Positions 48,112-57,103 of a DNA stretch of 64,000 bases are shown here, in pieces (within the stretch, counting starts at the first letter, position 1; the number at the start of each line of letters is the position of its first letter). The stretch is from Aliirhizobium wenxiniae (GTDB lineage Bacteria; Pseudomonadota; Alphaproteobacteria; Rhizobiales; Rhizobiaceae). The stretch covers positions 186,001 to 250,000 of the forward strand of contig NZ_JACHEG010000001.1 in NCBI RefSeq assembly GCF_014201355.1, written 5' to 3'. Made by a program: the position numbers and the translations under genes. The notes under the pieces were generated by a model that did no database searches, was not told the DNA's origin, and was given only the letters and a program-made list of their open reading frames with translations.

Positions 48112-49326
48112 ATGTCATCGTATTCAGAACCAACGTCTTCGGCATCCCGCACGGGCGTTCCGCGCACCGTCTGGATCCTCGGCATCGTCAGCCTGCTGAT
48201 GGATATCTCATCGGAGATGGTCCAGACGCTCCTGCCTTTCTATCTCGTTTCCTCGCTCGGCGCTTCGGCCGTCACGATCGGCTTCATCGAAGGCCTTTCG
48301 GTCGCTATCGCGACGACGACCAAGTTGTTTTCCGGCATAGTTTCGGACTGGGCGAGGAACCGCAAATGGCTGGCGGTCGCGGGATATGGCCTTGGTGCTA
48401 TCTCCAAGCTTCTGTTTCCTTTCGCCACGTCGACGGGATGGATCGTTACCGCCAAGGCGATCGACCGGGTTGGCAAGGGAATTCGCGGCACGCCGCGCGA
48501 TGCGCTGATTGCCGATGTGACGCCGCCGCAGATCAGGGGCGCTGCCTTCGGGCTCAGAAAATCGCTCGATACGGTCGGCGGCTTTGTTGGCCCGCTTGCC
48601 GCGATCGGCCTCATGGTTGCGCTCGCCAACGATGTCCTGACGATATTCTGGATTGCGGTCGTTCCGGCATTCCTGTCGGTCTTCGTCCTGATGATCGGTA
48701 TCCGCGAGCCGGAAAGCCCGGTCAGGAAGGCTGGGGGCTCGCTGAAGTTCAGGGATGTCGTGACCCTCAATCGCTCGGTCTGGATCGTCATCATCGCCGC
48801 CTCCGCGCTGACCTTTGTACGGTTCAGCGAGGCATTCCTGCTTCTGAAGTCAGAGGAGTCGGGTTTCCAGCCGGCATGGATCCCGATTACCATGGTGATC
48901 ATGCATGCGGTTTATGGCCTGACGGCCTATCCTGTCGGAAAACTCTCCGATGTCATTGGCCGGACGGGCATTCTTGGCGCAAGCATGGCGGTTCTGGTCG
49001 CTGCCTATCTTACGCTCGCCTTCGCAGGCTCGATCGTGGTTTTCCTGATCGGGATCGTATTGTGGGGCTTGCATATGGGATTGTCGCAAGGCCTGCTTGC
49101 GACGTTGATAGCAGATGCGGCGCCCGCGCATCTGAAAGGAACCGCTTTCGGCGTGTTCAACCTCGTGACCGGCCTTGCCGTGCTGTTCGGTAACGTTCTC
49201 GCAGGCCTTGTCTGGGATATCTATGGTTCGTTCGGGACGTTTTTATCGGGCGCCATCCTGGCATGCATTTCGCTGCCGGTTCTGGTGCTGATCTCCCGTT
49301 CAGGATCTCATCGGGTGCGGCTCTAG
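48112..49326 (+). CDS. MFS transporter
   Basis: A 404-residue protein with 12 predicted helices. The early SLLMDISSEMVQTLLPFYL and the loop DRVGKGIRGTPRDALIADVT are typical of a bacterial MFS branch close to drug/fosmidomycin-type exporters; the substrate is unknown. Alone in its direction after the ABC exporter pair; 78 bases separate them. Convergent with the next MFS gene, with a shared terminator at 49345-49377. Confidence 0.88.
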   Translation: MSSYSEPTSSASRTGVPRTVWILGIVSLLMDISSEMVQTLLPFYLVSSLGASAVTIGFIEGLSVAIATTTKLFSGIVSDWARNRKWLAVAGYGLGAISKLLFPFATSTGWIVTAKAIDRVGKGIRGTPRDALIADVTPPQIRGAAFGLRKSLDTVGGFVGPLAAIGLMVALANDVLTIFWIAVVPAFLSVFVLMIGIREPESPVRKAGGSLKFRDVVTLNRSVWIVIIAASALTFVRFSEAFLLLKSEESGFQPAWIPITMVIMHAVYGLTAYPVGKLSDVIGRTGILGASMAVLVAAYLTLAFAGSIVVFLIGIVLWGLHMGLSQGLLATLIADAAPAHLKGTAFGVFNLVTGLAVLFGNVLAGLVWDIYGSFGTFLSGAILACISLPVLVLISRSGSHRVRL

Positions 49327-49344
49327 CGGATTGCCGAATGGAAA

Positions 49345-49377
49345 GAGCCGCCCGCAAAAGTAAATTGCGGGCGGTTC
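49345..49377. terminator. Bidirectional terminator between two MFS genes
   Basis: GAGCCGCCCGCAA (49345-49357) and TTGCGGGCGGTTC (49365-49377), 12 of 13 paired. Between convergent genes. Confidence 0.75.
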
Positions 49378-49411
49378 GGTATCTATTGCACGGATTTCGA
49401 TTCGAAACCGG

Positions 49412-50617
49412 TTATCCGAGCGACAGCTGGCGGCGTTCGCCGCGCGCGGCCATGACCGATGCTGCAAGCAGGCTGGCTGCCGCAAGAAGCATCACGACGG
49501 ACACCGGACCCTGAGTTTCGATCAGGAGGCCGCCGAGAACCGCGCCGCTCGAGATTGCGATCTGGAAGGCCGGGATCACCAGAGCGCCGGCGCTTTCTGC
49601 CTCATCCTGCGCATGGCGCACGACGAAACTCTGTACGCTGACCGGGAAGGCGCCAAAGGCGAGGCCCCAGAATGCGATCGCGGTCGCAGCAACGGCAAGC
49701 GAGGCGCCGCCAATGGCCAGAACGACGGCCGATGCTGCAACGAGCGTGGTGAACAGGACGATCGACAGGCGCGGGCTGCGTTCCGAAACCATGCCGCCGA
49801 GCATGTTGCCGAAAAAGCCAGCAACGCCATAGGCAAGCAGGATCAGCGAGATGGTCTCGACATCAAGCTGCGGCACCCGCTCCAGGAACGGACGAATATA
49901 GGTGAAGCCGGCAAAATGGCCCGCGACGAAAAGCAGGATGGTGATAAGGCCGGTGCGGATTGCAGGCCGGCGCATCAGCGCCGCAAGCGTGCCAAGCCCG
50001 GCGTGACCGGTCGGCGGCAAAGCGGGCAGGAGCGTCGCCTGGGCGACCAATGCAACGAAGCCGACGGCAGCGGACAGATAGAATGCCGCCCGCCAGCCAA
50101 GCGTGTCGCCGATCCAGGCGCCGAGCGGCGCGGCACAGACGGTGGCAAGCGAAACGCCGGCCATGATGATGGCCATCGCGCGCGGCATCCGCGCCGGTGG
50201 GACGAGGCGCATGGCAAGTGCTGCTGACATGGCCCAGAAGCCGCCGAGCCCGACGCCGAGAAGGATGCGGGCGGCAAATACCGTATAGATATCGTTGGCG
50301 ATCGCGGCGAGGAGGCTGGAAATGACCAGAAGTGTCGTCAGCGCCAGGACTGTCCAGCGCCGGTCGATCTTGCGGGTGCCGATGATGACGCCGGGTCCGG
50401 CAACTGCGGCGATCACCGCGGTGGTGGTGATCGACTGGCCGGCGACGCCGGTGCCGACGCCAAGATCAGCCGAGAGCGGGGTCAACAGGCTGACGGGAAG
50501 GAATTCGGCGGTGACGAGGCCGAACACGCCCAGAGTCAATGAGGCGACTGCGCCCCAACGTGCGACATCATGTTCCGTTCGCGCTGCAGCGTCAGATGAT
50601 ATGGGGGTGCCGTGCAT
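49412..50617 (-). CDS. MFS transporter, DHA1-type efflux (YdhP/AraJ-like)
   Basis: A 401-residue 12-helix transporter. It opens with GVFGLVTAEFLPVSLLTPLS and has the MFS motif region GTRKIDRRWTVLALTTLLV plus RLVPPARMPRAMAIIMAG, features of the drug:proton DHA1 efflux subgroup. It is divergent from an AraC regulator with an 83-base spacer, the usual setup for an inducible efflux pump. Substrate unknown. Confidence 0.9.
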   Translation of the reverse strand: MHGTPISSDAAARTEHDVARWGAVASLTLGVFGLVTAEFLPVSLLTPLSADLGVGTGVAGQSITTTAVIAAVAGPGVIIGTRKIDRRWTVLALTTLLVISSLLAAIANDIYTVFAARILLGVGLGGFWAMSAALAMRLVPPARMPRAMAIIMAGVSLATVCAAPLGAWIGDTLGWRAAFYLSAAVGFVALVAQATLLPALPPTGHAGLGTLAALMRRPAIRTGLITILLFVAGHFAGFTYIRPFLERVPQLDVETISLILLAYGVAGFFGNMLGGMVSERSPRLSIVLFTTLVAASAVVLAIGGASLAVAATAIAFWGLAFGAFPVSVQSFVVRHAQDEAESAGALVIPAFQIAISSGAVLGGLLIETQGPVSVVMLLAAASLLAASVMAARGERRQLSLG

Positions 50618-50700
50618 GAGATTCTCCTGAATTGCAGCCTATTTGGCTTTTGTCAGGAATAGGCGTGACGGCCTGGCGTTTCCATGCTAGAAAATCCGAT

Positions 50701-51699
50701 ATGCTTGACAGATCGTCCAAATTCTCATCGTCGGCTGGAGCCGATCCCTTGTCGGAAATGCTGCGGGGCCTGCGGCTCGACGGCGTCGAATATGGCCGTT
50801 GCCGGCTTGCCGAGCCCTGGGCCACGGTCTTTCCGGCCGAGGAAGCGGCGCGTTTTCATTTCATTTCGTCCGGCAGGGCGTTTCTCAAGGCGCCTTCGGG
50901 CGAATGGCTGCAGCTGAATGCCGGAGATGCAGTCATACTGCCGCGCGGTGACGCCCATGTGATAGCGAGTGCTGAGACTGTCGAGCCTCTGCCTTTCGGG
51001 CGTTACGGCAAGAAGCAGGTCTGTGAGGGCGTATTCGACATGCAATGCGCCGATGCGCGTTGCGGCACGGTAGCGCTGACCGCGTCGATGCGCTTCAATA
51101 TAGACAGGTTGCATCCGCTTTTGCAGCTCATGCCTGAAACGATGCTGACCAGCGACCTTGCAACCAGCGAGCCGGCTATTCCGCACCTTCTGGATGCCAT
51201 GGCGCGCGAGGTGGATATGGATCGGGTCGGTGCCGGCGGCATTCTGGCGCGGCTGGCGGATGTGCTGACGGCAACGATCATCCGCACCTGGGTCGAACAC
51301 GGCTGCGGCAATACGAATGGCTGGATCGCGGCGGTGCGCAATCCGGAGGTCGGGCGGGTTCTTGCCGCCATTCACCTGGAGCCTGAACGTGACTGGTCGG
51401 TGGCCGAACTTGCGCGGCTGATGGGTGCCTCACGTTCCGGTTTTGCCGAGCGGTTTGCCCGCGTCGTCGGAGAAACGCCCGCCCGGTATGTTGCGCTGGT
51501 GAGAATGCACCAGGCGCGGCTCTGGCTAAAGCAAGGCATGCGGGTAGCGACGGTGGCCGAAAAACTCGGTTATGATGCCGAAGCCTCGTTCAGCCGCGCC
51601 TTCAAGCGCATCATCGGACACCCACCAAGCCATTTTAGAGGCAAGCCGGATGGCGACACGGTCTCTAACGAGATGGTCGAACTGGCCGCGGTGGGGTGA
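50701..51699 (+). CDS. AraC-family regulator with N-terminal cupin
   Basis: A 332-residue protein. The N-terminal half is a cupin-like sensor (FHFISSGRAFLKAPSGEWLQ, LNAGDAVILPRGDAHVI). The C-terminal ~100 residues hold two helix-turn-helix motifs (WSVAELARLMGASRSGFAER and VATVAEKLGYDAEASFSRAF), ending with the AraC signature GHPPSHFRG. Divergent to an MFS efflux gene, which it probably controls. ATG 50701 is the first Met in a well-composed frame; an upstream in-frame ATG (50632) lies in the divergent promoter. Confidence 0.88.
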   Translation: MLDRSSKFSSSAGADPLSEMLRGLRLDGVEYGRCRLAEPWATVFPAEEAARFHFISSGRAFLKAPSGEWLQLNAGDAVILPRGDAHVIASAETVEPLPFGRYGKKQVCEGVFDMQCADARCGTVALTASMRFNIDRLHPLLQLMPETMLTSDLATSEPAIPHLLDAMAREVDMDRVGAGGILARLADVLTATIIRTWVEHGCGNTNGWIAAVRNPEVGRVLAAIHLEPERDWSVAELARLMGASRSGFAERFARVVGETPARYVALVRMHQARLWLKQGMRVATVAEKLGYDAEASFSRAFKRIIGHPPSHFRGKPDGDTVSNEMVELAAVG

Positions 51700-51816
51700 G
51701 GGGAAAGACGTGGGAGCCGGCTCCGACCATCGGACGGCGCGAAGAGCTGGAAGCCTGATGGACCGGCGGCGCTTTTCTGGCATGTCGTCACGATGAGACG
51801 GCGTGTGCCGGCTTGC

Positions 51817-52518
51817 CTAATCCCTTAGCCGTAACTCGTCTGTCTGCATGTTGAGCGAACTCAGCGTCGACAGAAAGCTCATGCCAAGCAGGCTTTCGTC
51901 CAGCATTCCGTCCTGGGCTACCATGGCACGGACGTTTTTTCGCGAGATCGGGCCGATGGCGATCTCGTCGAGCCTGACGGGGGCAGCCATGGCCGGACCG
52001 TTGGCGGTCATTACCCGGACGGTGTAGGCGAGGCCGCCGGTGTCTATCCCGACTGCAGAGGCATCCTCGAAGGAGAGAACCACGCTGCTGGCACCGGTAT
52101 CCACCAGCATCGGGATGTTTTTTCCGTCGACTGCGACATCGGCCTGGAAATGGCCGCCGAGTGCCTTCTGGATGATGACCTCGTTTCCGTCGCTTCCCGT
52201 GACGACGACGGCGCGGCCGGGCATCAGGCCGGCCACCATGCGGCCGGCGAACTGGTTGGCGTCGTTTCTGTAAAGATAGGCGGCAACCAGTCCGAGGATG
52301 ATGACCAGCCAGATGGCGAGATTGCGTAATGCCTCGTTCATGCCACCGCGGCGACCGGCAAGAATGCCGGCACCAAGCAGGCCGGCAATCGGGACGAGAT
52401 AGATGAGCTGGCCAAAATCGTTGTTGTCGATGCCGAAAGTCTGGCCCGATGAGTGGTTGAAGACGAGCAGCGCAAGGCCTGCGCCGAGCACGAGAAGCAC
52501 GAAGGTCAGTCCGTTCAT
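51817..52518 (-). CDS. Membrane-anchored aspartic protease, TIGR02281/clan AA
   Basis: A 233-residue protein. Two to three N-terminal hydrophobic helices (MNGLTFVLLVLGAGLALLVF; LIYLVPIAGLLGAGIL; LAIWLVIILGLVAAYL) lead to a retropepsin-like domain with active-site motif MLVDTGASSVVLS (about residue 145) and VDGKNIPM before it. A dimer is needed for catalysis in this clan. The C-terminal LLGMSFLSTLSSL is typical of the family. ATG 52518 overlaps the DUF1289 gene by 4 bases; a longer frame to 52740 is an overlap artefact. Confidence 0.87.
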   Translation of the reverse strand: MNGLTFVLLVLGAGLALLVFNHSSGQTFGIDNNDFGQLIYLVPIAGLLGAGILAGRRGGMNEALRNLAIWLVIILGLVAAYLYRNDANQFAGRMVAGLMPGRAVVVTGSDGNEVIIQKALGGHFQADVAVDGKNIPMLVDTGASSVVLSFEDASAVGIDTGGLAYTVRVMTANGPAMAAPVRLDEIAIGPISRKNVRAMVAQDGMLDESLLGMSFLSTLSSLNMQTDELRLRD

Positions 52519-52736
52519 GTGATCTGGCGCTCCTTTGCTATTTTCTGTCGCCGGGTCTCCCGCCGCGGCTTTCGCTCGACCGTTTCCAGCCGGGCGGCAA
52601 GCCCGTCCATTATCGAATGCCGCTCGGCATCGGAATAGTCGATCCAGCCGGCAATCTCGTCGCGCGTGCGGCCGCAGCCAAAGCAATAGCCGGTCTTCAG
52701 GTCGATCGAACAGACAAGGATGCAGGGCGAAATCAT
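52515..52736 (-). CDS. DUF1289 domain-containing protein
   Basis: A 73-residue protein with the DUF1289 pattern: ISPCILVCSIDLKTGYCFGC followed by GRTRDEIAGW. Its four Cys (C5, C9, C18, C21 approximately) probably bind a metal or Fe-S cluster. A basic tail follows (RKPRRETRRQKIAKER). Function unknown. Coupled (ATGA overlap) to the aspartic protease gene downstream, as is often seen in rhizobia. Confidence 0.88.
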   Translation of the reverse strand: MISPCILVCSIDLKTGYCFGCGRTRDEIAGWIDYSDAERHSIMDGLAARLETVERKPRRETRRQKIAKERQIT

Positions 52737-52754
52737 GCAACCTATATCGGAGGT

Positions 52755-53597
52755 TCAGGCGATCAGGGCAAGGGTCGAAAGAAGCACGATTTCGCTAACC
52801 TGTTGTGTGGCGCCGATCGTATCGCCCGTATGGCCGCCAAGCTTGCGGCGGACGAAAGCGGTGAAGAACTGGCCAGCGGCGGCACAGACGAGGATCGCGA
52901 AGATAGCAACCGGAATGCCGAGGTGAGAGGCGATGAAGATCAGGCCCATCACGCCGCCGATCAGCAGTGCAAGGTTACGCGAGCCACGTTCGGGTGCGCC
53001 GATGGCGACTGCAACGCCGTTTGTTCGGGCAGGCGGGAGCGCACTCCAGTGCCAGATCATTACCGAGCGGCTGAGGCAAGCCGCAGCGAGCATGGAGACT
53101 GCCGCAAGGCTGCTGTCGAAACGGGCGAGGGCAGCAAGCGATGCGGCACGTAACGAGAAGGACAAAAGCATTGCAACGACGCCGTAGGAGCCGATACGGC
53201 TGTCTTTCATGATCGCGAGCGCATGTTCGCGGTCACGTCCGCCGCCCAGCCCATCGGCTGCATCCGCAAGGCCATCCTCATGCAACGCGCCGGTCAACAG
53301 AACCATCAGTGACAGAGCGATCAGGCTTGTCACAAGCGCGTCACCCGTCTGCGACAACGTGTAAAGCACGAGTGCCGGGACGAGTGCGATCAGCACGCCG
53401 GCAAGCGGAAATGCCCTGACTGCACGGGAAAACGAGCCGCTTTGACCGAGAAAGAAACGGTCCGGCACGGGGATGCGGCTGAGAAATGCGACCGAGCGGG
53501 CTAGGTCGGCGATGAAATCCGTCGCGTTTGGCAGTTGTCGCTCCCGATATAGGCGATTAAGAGATGCGCACACAAAGCGCGATTTGCCGGTGAACAC
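52755..53597 (-). CDS. cobS: Adenosylcobinamide-GDP ribazoletransferase CobS (CobV)
   Basis: A membrane enzyme that joins alpha-ribazole to adenosylcobinamide-GDP late in B12 synthesis. FLSRIPVPDRFF is at the N-terminus, and GALHEDGLADAADGLGGGRDREHALAIMKDSRIGSYG is the catalytic, Asp-rich block (read as residues about 105-142). Several helices follow. The start is uncertain: GTG 53597 gives 280 residues with an unusual N-terminal extension, whereas a CTG at 53534 with GGGAG 6 bases upstream would give 259 residues, matching the family length. Divergent to cobT by 44 bases. Confidence 0.9.
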   Translation of the reverse strand: MFTGKSRFVCASLNRLYRERQLPNATDFIADLARSVAFLSRIPVPDRFFLGQSGSFSRAVRAFPLAGVLIALVPALVLYTLSQTGDALVTSLIALSLMVLLTGALHEDGLADAADGLGGGRDREHALAIMKDSRIGSYGVVAMLLSFSLRAASLAALARFDSSLAAVSMLAAACLSRSVMIWHWSALPPARTNGVAVAIGAPERGSRNLALLIGGVMGLIFIASHLGIPVAIFAILVCAAAGQFFTAFVRRKLGGHTGDTIGATQQVSEIVLLSTLALIA

Positions 53598-53641
53598 AAG
53601 TGCCGGACGATGACGCGCCGGCTAAGACGAGAGAGATTTCG

Positions 53642-54658
53642 ATGAGTTTGAGCGGCCTGCCTTTCGACGATTTTCGTAACCTGATTGCCAACCTGCCGGG
53701 ACCGGATCCGCGCGCATTGGTGGATGCCCGCGAGCGTGACGCCAAGCTGACAAAGCCGCTCGGAGCGCTTGGAAGGCTTGAGGAAATCGCCTTCTGGCTC
53801 GCCGCTTGGACGGGCAGGGCACCTGCGGTTAACCGCCCGCTTGTTGCGATCTTCGCCGGCAATCACGGCGTCACAAGACACGGCATCACGCCCTTTCCGC
53901 CGTCCGTGACACAGCAGATGGTGGATAATTTTGCCGCAGGCGGTGCGGCAATCAACCAGATCTGCGTCACTCATGACCTGGGCCTGAAGATCTTCGATCT
54001 GGCACTCGATTATCCGACCGGCGACATTGCAACCGAAGCGGCTCTTTCCGAGCGCGATTGCGCTGCGACCATGGCGTTCGGCATGGAAGCGATTGCCGGT
54101 GGCACGGATCTCCTCTGCCTCGGTGAAATGGGGATCGGCAACACCACTATCGCTGCAGCCATCCATCTGGCGCTTTATGGTGGCGAGGCCGAAGACTGGG
54201 TCGGCCCAGGCACGGGTTCCCATGGCGAGCTGATGGCCCGCAAGATCGCTGTCGTTAAACAGGCGGTCGAGTTCCACAAGGACCATCTCTCCGATCCGCT
54301 CGAAATTCTGCGCCGTCTCGGCGGACGCGAGATCGCAGCAATTGCCGGCGCCATTCTGGCAGCCCGCATGGAGAAGATTCCGGTTCTGCTTGACGGCTAT
54401 GTCGTCACTGCTGCCGCTGCAATTTTGAAGGCGATGAACCCGTCGGCGATCGACCACTGCCTGATCGGTCACGTTTCTGCCGAGCCGGGGCATCTGCGCT
54501 CGATTGAAAAGCTCGGCAAGACGCCTCTGTTGGCTCTCGGCATGCGCCTGGGTGAAGGCACTGGCGCGGCACTGGCGGCCGGTATCGTCAAATCTGCGGC
54601 CGCCTGCCATACCGGCATGGTGACCTACGAACAGGCAGGTGTGACCAACAAGGCATAA
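53642..54658 (+). CDS. cobT: Nicotinate-nucleotide-dimethylbenzimidazole phosphoribosyltransferase CobT (CobU)
   Basis: A 338-residue enzyme that makes alpha-ribazole phosphate for the B12 lower ligand. TKPLGALGRLEEIAFWLA (residues about 38-55), FAGNHGVTRHGITPFP, GEMGIGNTTIAAAI and LLDGYVVTAAAAIL are family blocks. The catalytic Glu is E305 in MRLGEGTGAA. Divergent from cobS, whose product uses its phosphatase-treated product. AGAGA precedes ATG 53642. Strong recognition. No B12 riboswitch could be seen in the 44-base divergent spacer. Confidence 0.95.
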   Translation: MSLSGLPFDDFRNLIANLPGPDPRALVDARERDAKLTKPLGALGRLEEIAFWLAAWTGRAPAVNRPLVAIFAGNHGVTRHGITPFPPSVTQQMVDNFAAGGAAINQICVTHDLGLKIFDLALDYPTGDIATEAALSERDCAATMAFGMEAIAGGTDLLCLGEMGIGNTTIAAAIHLALYGGEAEDWVGPGTGSHGELMARKIAVVKQAVEFHKDHLSDPLEILRRLGGREIAAIAGAILAARMEKIPVLLDGYVVTAAAAILKAMNPSAIDHCLIGHVSAEPGHLRSIEKLGKTPLLALGMRLGEGTGAALAAGIVKSAAACHTGMVTYEQAGVTNKA

Positions 54659-54668
54659 GAGAACGCCA

Positions 54669-55067
54669 ATGGAAAACACGCCGCTCGACAGCACTCTTGG
54701 AAAAGCGAGCGGCGTCCGCCGAATCATCGCGGCGACCCGGTATTCGATGCAGGGTCTTGTACGCCTGTGGCGTGAACAAGCCTTCCGGCATGAAGTCTAT
54801 GCCTTTTGCGCAGGTTTCGCGCTCTTCGCCATCATCGGCGCCGCGGCGATCGATTATTTCATCTTCCTTATTCTGACGCTGCTCCTGTTTTGCGTCGAGG
54901 CGCTTAACACGGCGATAGAGGAACTTGTCGACCGTATCTCTCCCGAAATCTCAACGGTCGGGCGCCACGCAAAAGATCTCGGTTCTTTCGCTGTCTTTTG
55001 TATGCTGACCGCAAACGGTTTGTTTGTGCTTTACGTTTTGGCCAAGACCTTCTTCCGATTGCATTAG
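54669..55067 (+). CDS. dgkA: Diacylglycerol kinase DgkA
   Basis: A 132-residue trimeric membrane kinase. A cytoplasmic N-terminal part with RIIAATRYSMQGLVRLWREQAFRHE leads to three helices, with the signature EALNTAIEELVDRISPE carrying catalytic Glu/Asn. It recycles diacylglycerol from lipid/glucan synthesis, important in rhizobia that make periplasmic cyclic glucans. It follows cobT by 10 bases and may be co-transcribed. Length typical. Confidence 0.92.
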   Translation: MENTPLDSTLGKASGVRRIIAATRYSMQGLVRLWREQAFRHEVYAFCAGFALFAIIGAAAIDYFIFLILTLLLFCVEALNTAIEELVDRISPEISTVGRHAKDLGSFAVFCMLTANGLFVLYVLAKTFFRLH

Positions 55068-55185
55068 GAAGACGCAATATCGACCTCTTCCGGCTCTGCC
55101 AAATTGAGATCACGAGCCCGTGATCACCAGATGCAACTTTTTATAGTGGACGCGCGAATTTCAAAAAATTAGCATTTGTCATGTT

Positions 55186-55392
55186 TTGGGGATTGCGGGA
55201 CCTGTCACCTTGACCGATGACACGATCGAAGTTTTTGAATCTGATTTCAAATGGATTGTTCGGGTATGCGAAAACGGAGAAGTGACAGAGCGCGTTTTCA
55301 GCATCGCCGAACATGCCCATTCCTGGGCAGCAGGTCAGCGTATACGGATCAAATATCATTCGCAGAGGTTCGCGGACAGGCGCGCCGAATGA
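55186..55392 (+). CDS. Small protein of unknown function, uncertain
   Basis: Up to 68 residues (TTG 55186; TTG 55210 is another option). IEVFESDFKWIVRVCENGEV and FSIAEHAHSWAAGQRIRIKY look like a compact beta/alpha domain, and a plausible coding composition supports it. No ATG start and no clear ribosome-binding site. Family not recognised. Confidence 0.4.
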   Translation: MGIAGPVTLTDDTIEVFESDFKWIVRVCENGEVTERVFSIAEHAHSWAAGQRIRIKYHSQRFADRRAE

Positions 55393-55445
55393 TGCTCGTG
55401 AGCGGTTTGCGGACGAATACGCGGGTGATTATTCTGTAACTAAGC

Positions 55446-56981
55446 TCAGGCGAAAGAACGCCTACGTTTTTCGATCGCCGGCGCATCGGCAACGGCAGGA
55501 ATGCTTTGCATCACCCGCGTGGCAGGCAGAATGGCGATGACTTCGGTGCCTTCACGCAGTTTGGAGCGAAGCACGAATTGGCCGTCATGCTTGGCCAGGA
55601 TGGCCTGAACGATCGGCAGCCCGAGGCCGGTACCCTGCTCGGCACTCTTGATGGCAATCGAGCCCTGTCCGAAGGCTGACAGCACGACGGGAATTTCTTC
55701 CTCGGGGATGCCAGGGCCGTTATCCTTGATGGCCACATATTGCCCGCCGCCCGCCGTCCAGCCGACCTTGACCGAGATCTCTCCGCCTTGCTGCGTGAAT
55801 TTCACCGCATTCGAGAGCAGGTTGAGAATGACCTGTCGGATCGATTTTTCATCTGCCCAGACCTGCGGCATCTCGTTTTCGAAACTGTGGCGAATTGCGA
55901 TGTTCTTGGCTCGTGCCCGCAACTGAACCATGCCGATGCAGTCTTCTGCCACTTCCAGCAGCGACAGCGTCTCCTCGTTGAGATCATAACGACCGGCTTC
56001 GATACGGGACAGATCAAGGATTTCGTTGATCAGGTTGAGAAGATGCTCCCCGGAGCGGTGGATGTCGCCGGCATATTCGCGATATGTGGGGTTCGGCATC
56101 GGGCCGAGCACTTCGGAACTCATGACCTCGGAAAAGCCGAGAATGGCATTGAGCGGTGTTCTCAGTTCATGGGACATGGAAGCGAGGAAGCGGGATTTTG
56201 CCAGATTGGCTTCCTCCGCCCGGCGCCGCGCCTCGTCCGACATCGATTTTGCCACTTCCAGCTCGGCGATCAGGTCGTCCTTTTCCGACTGGTAGGACAT
56301 CAGGGTAAGGTTCGAGCGGTAGAGGCGGTCGCAGATGAAATGAAAGAAAACGACGGCGATGGCGCAGATCGCGGTCAAGCCGATGTCGATGAGATCACGC
56401 GAGATGGCGACACGAAAGAGGAGTGCCGCAATCACCGGGACGAAGCCGACCAGAACGCCCTGACGCAGCATGAAGCTGCTCATTGCCGTGATGGAAATCG
56501 CAAAGAGCAGGACGGCGCCCTTGTAGAAGTAGAAGCTGTCGCCACCGCACGCATCGCAGGATTGAAGCGCAAAAGTCGCCCATCCGACGCCAAGCAGAAT
56601 CTGCGCAAGAAGCAGCCGCCGGCGCCACTTGGTGGTTTCCGCCGCCGCGATTTCCTTGCGGCTGAAACGTCGGGCGAGCAGAAGGTTGATCGCATGCAGG
56701 CTGAGCATCAAAAGCGCCCAGGCAATCAGGTGGGCGCTGGGCGAGATATACATTCCGATCGCGGTGACGAGCGCGATGAAGAGGGGCACGACTGCCGCCG
56801 CCTGCAACACCGCATTGACATGCATGGCAAGCATGTCACGGTCGAAGGCCTGGTTGCCGCTATTGGAAAGTTGCAGCCGTTCACGTGTCGCGCGGACGGT
56901 CTTGGATACCGCCTTGTTGCGGTGGCCACGCGATCGATCAACGATTATTTTGTCGGTCGAGATACTGACGCCGCTACTCAT
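55446..56981 (-). CDS. Membrane-bound sensor histidine kinase
   Basis: A 511-residue kinase. The N-terminal half has five to six membrane helices (about residues 55-230). A coiled linker (AELEVAKSMSDEARRRAEEA) leads to HisKA with FLASMSHELRTPLNAILGF (phospho-His H271), N-box QVILNLLSNAVKFT, G1 IKDNGPGIPEEEI and G2 GTGLGLPIVQAI. The style is that of the PleC/PdhS group. No response regulator is adjacent, so the partner is elsewhere. A short disordered, basic N-terminus precedes the helices. Single gene. Confidence 0.92.
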   Translation of the reverse strand: MSSGVSISTDKIIVDRSRGHRNKAVSKTVRATRERLQLSNSGNQAFDRDMLAMHVNAVLQAAAVVPLFIALVTAIGMYISPSAHLIAWALLMLSLHAINLLLARRFSRKEIAAAETTKWRRRLLLAQILLGVGWATFALQSCDACGGDSFYFYKGAVLLFAISITAMSSFMLRQGVLVGFVPVIAALLFRVAISRDLIDIGLTAICAIAVVFFHFICDRLYRSNLTLMSYQSEKDDLIAELEVAKSMSDEARRRAEEANLAKSRFLASMSHELRTPLNAILGFSEVMSSEVLGPMPNPTYREYAGDIHRSGEHLLNLINEILDLSRIEAGRYDLNEETLSLLEVAEDCIGMVQLRARAKNIAIRHSFENEMPQVWADEKSIRQVILNLLSNAVKFTQQGGEISVKVGWTAGGGQYVAIKDNGPGIPEEEIPVVLSAFGQGSIAIKSAEQGTGLGLPIVQAILAKHDGQFVLRSKLREGTEVIAILPATRVMQSIPAVADAPAIEKRRRSFA

Positions 56982-57103
56982 TGGTTGTGAACTAACTTAT
57001 TCGGATGATTGAGAGCTTATGTTCCAAACCTTAAGAAGATACTGCCGGGAAAGGTTTTGTTTGCCATTCTCCTGAAGCTTCCGTTTGTAATTGAGACCGG
57101 ATT

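Noticed and set aside
53598..53641. Possible cobalamin riboswitch between cobS and cobT
   Set aside because: The spacer is only 44 bases and contains no B12-box-like sequence.
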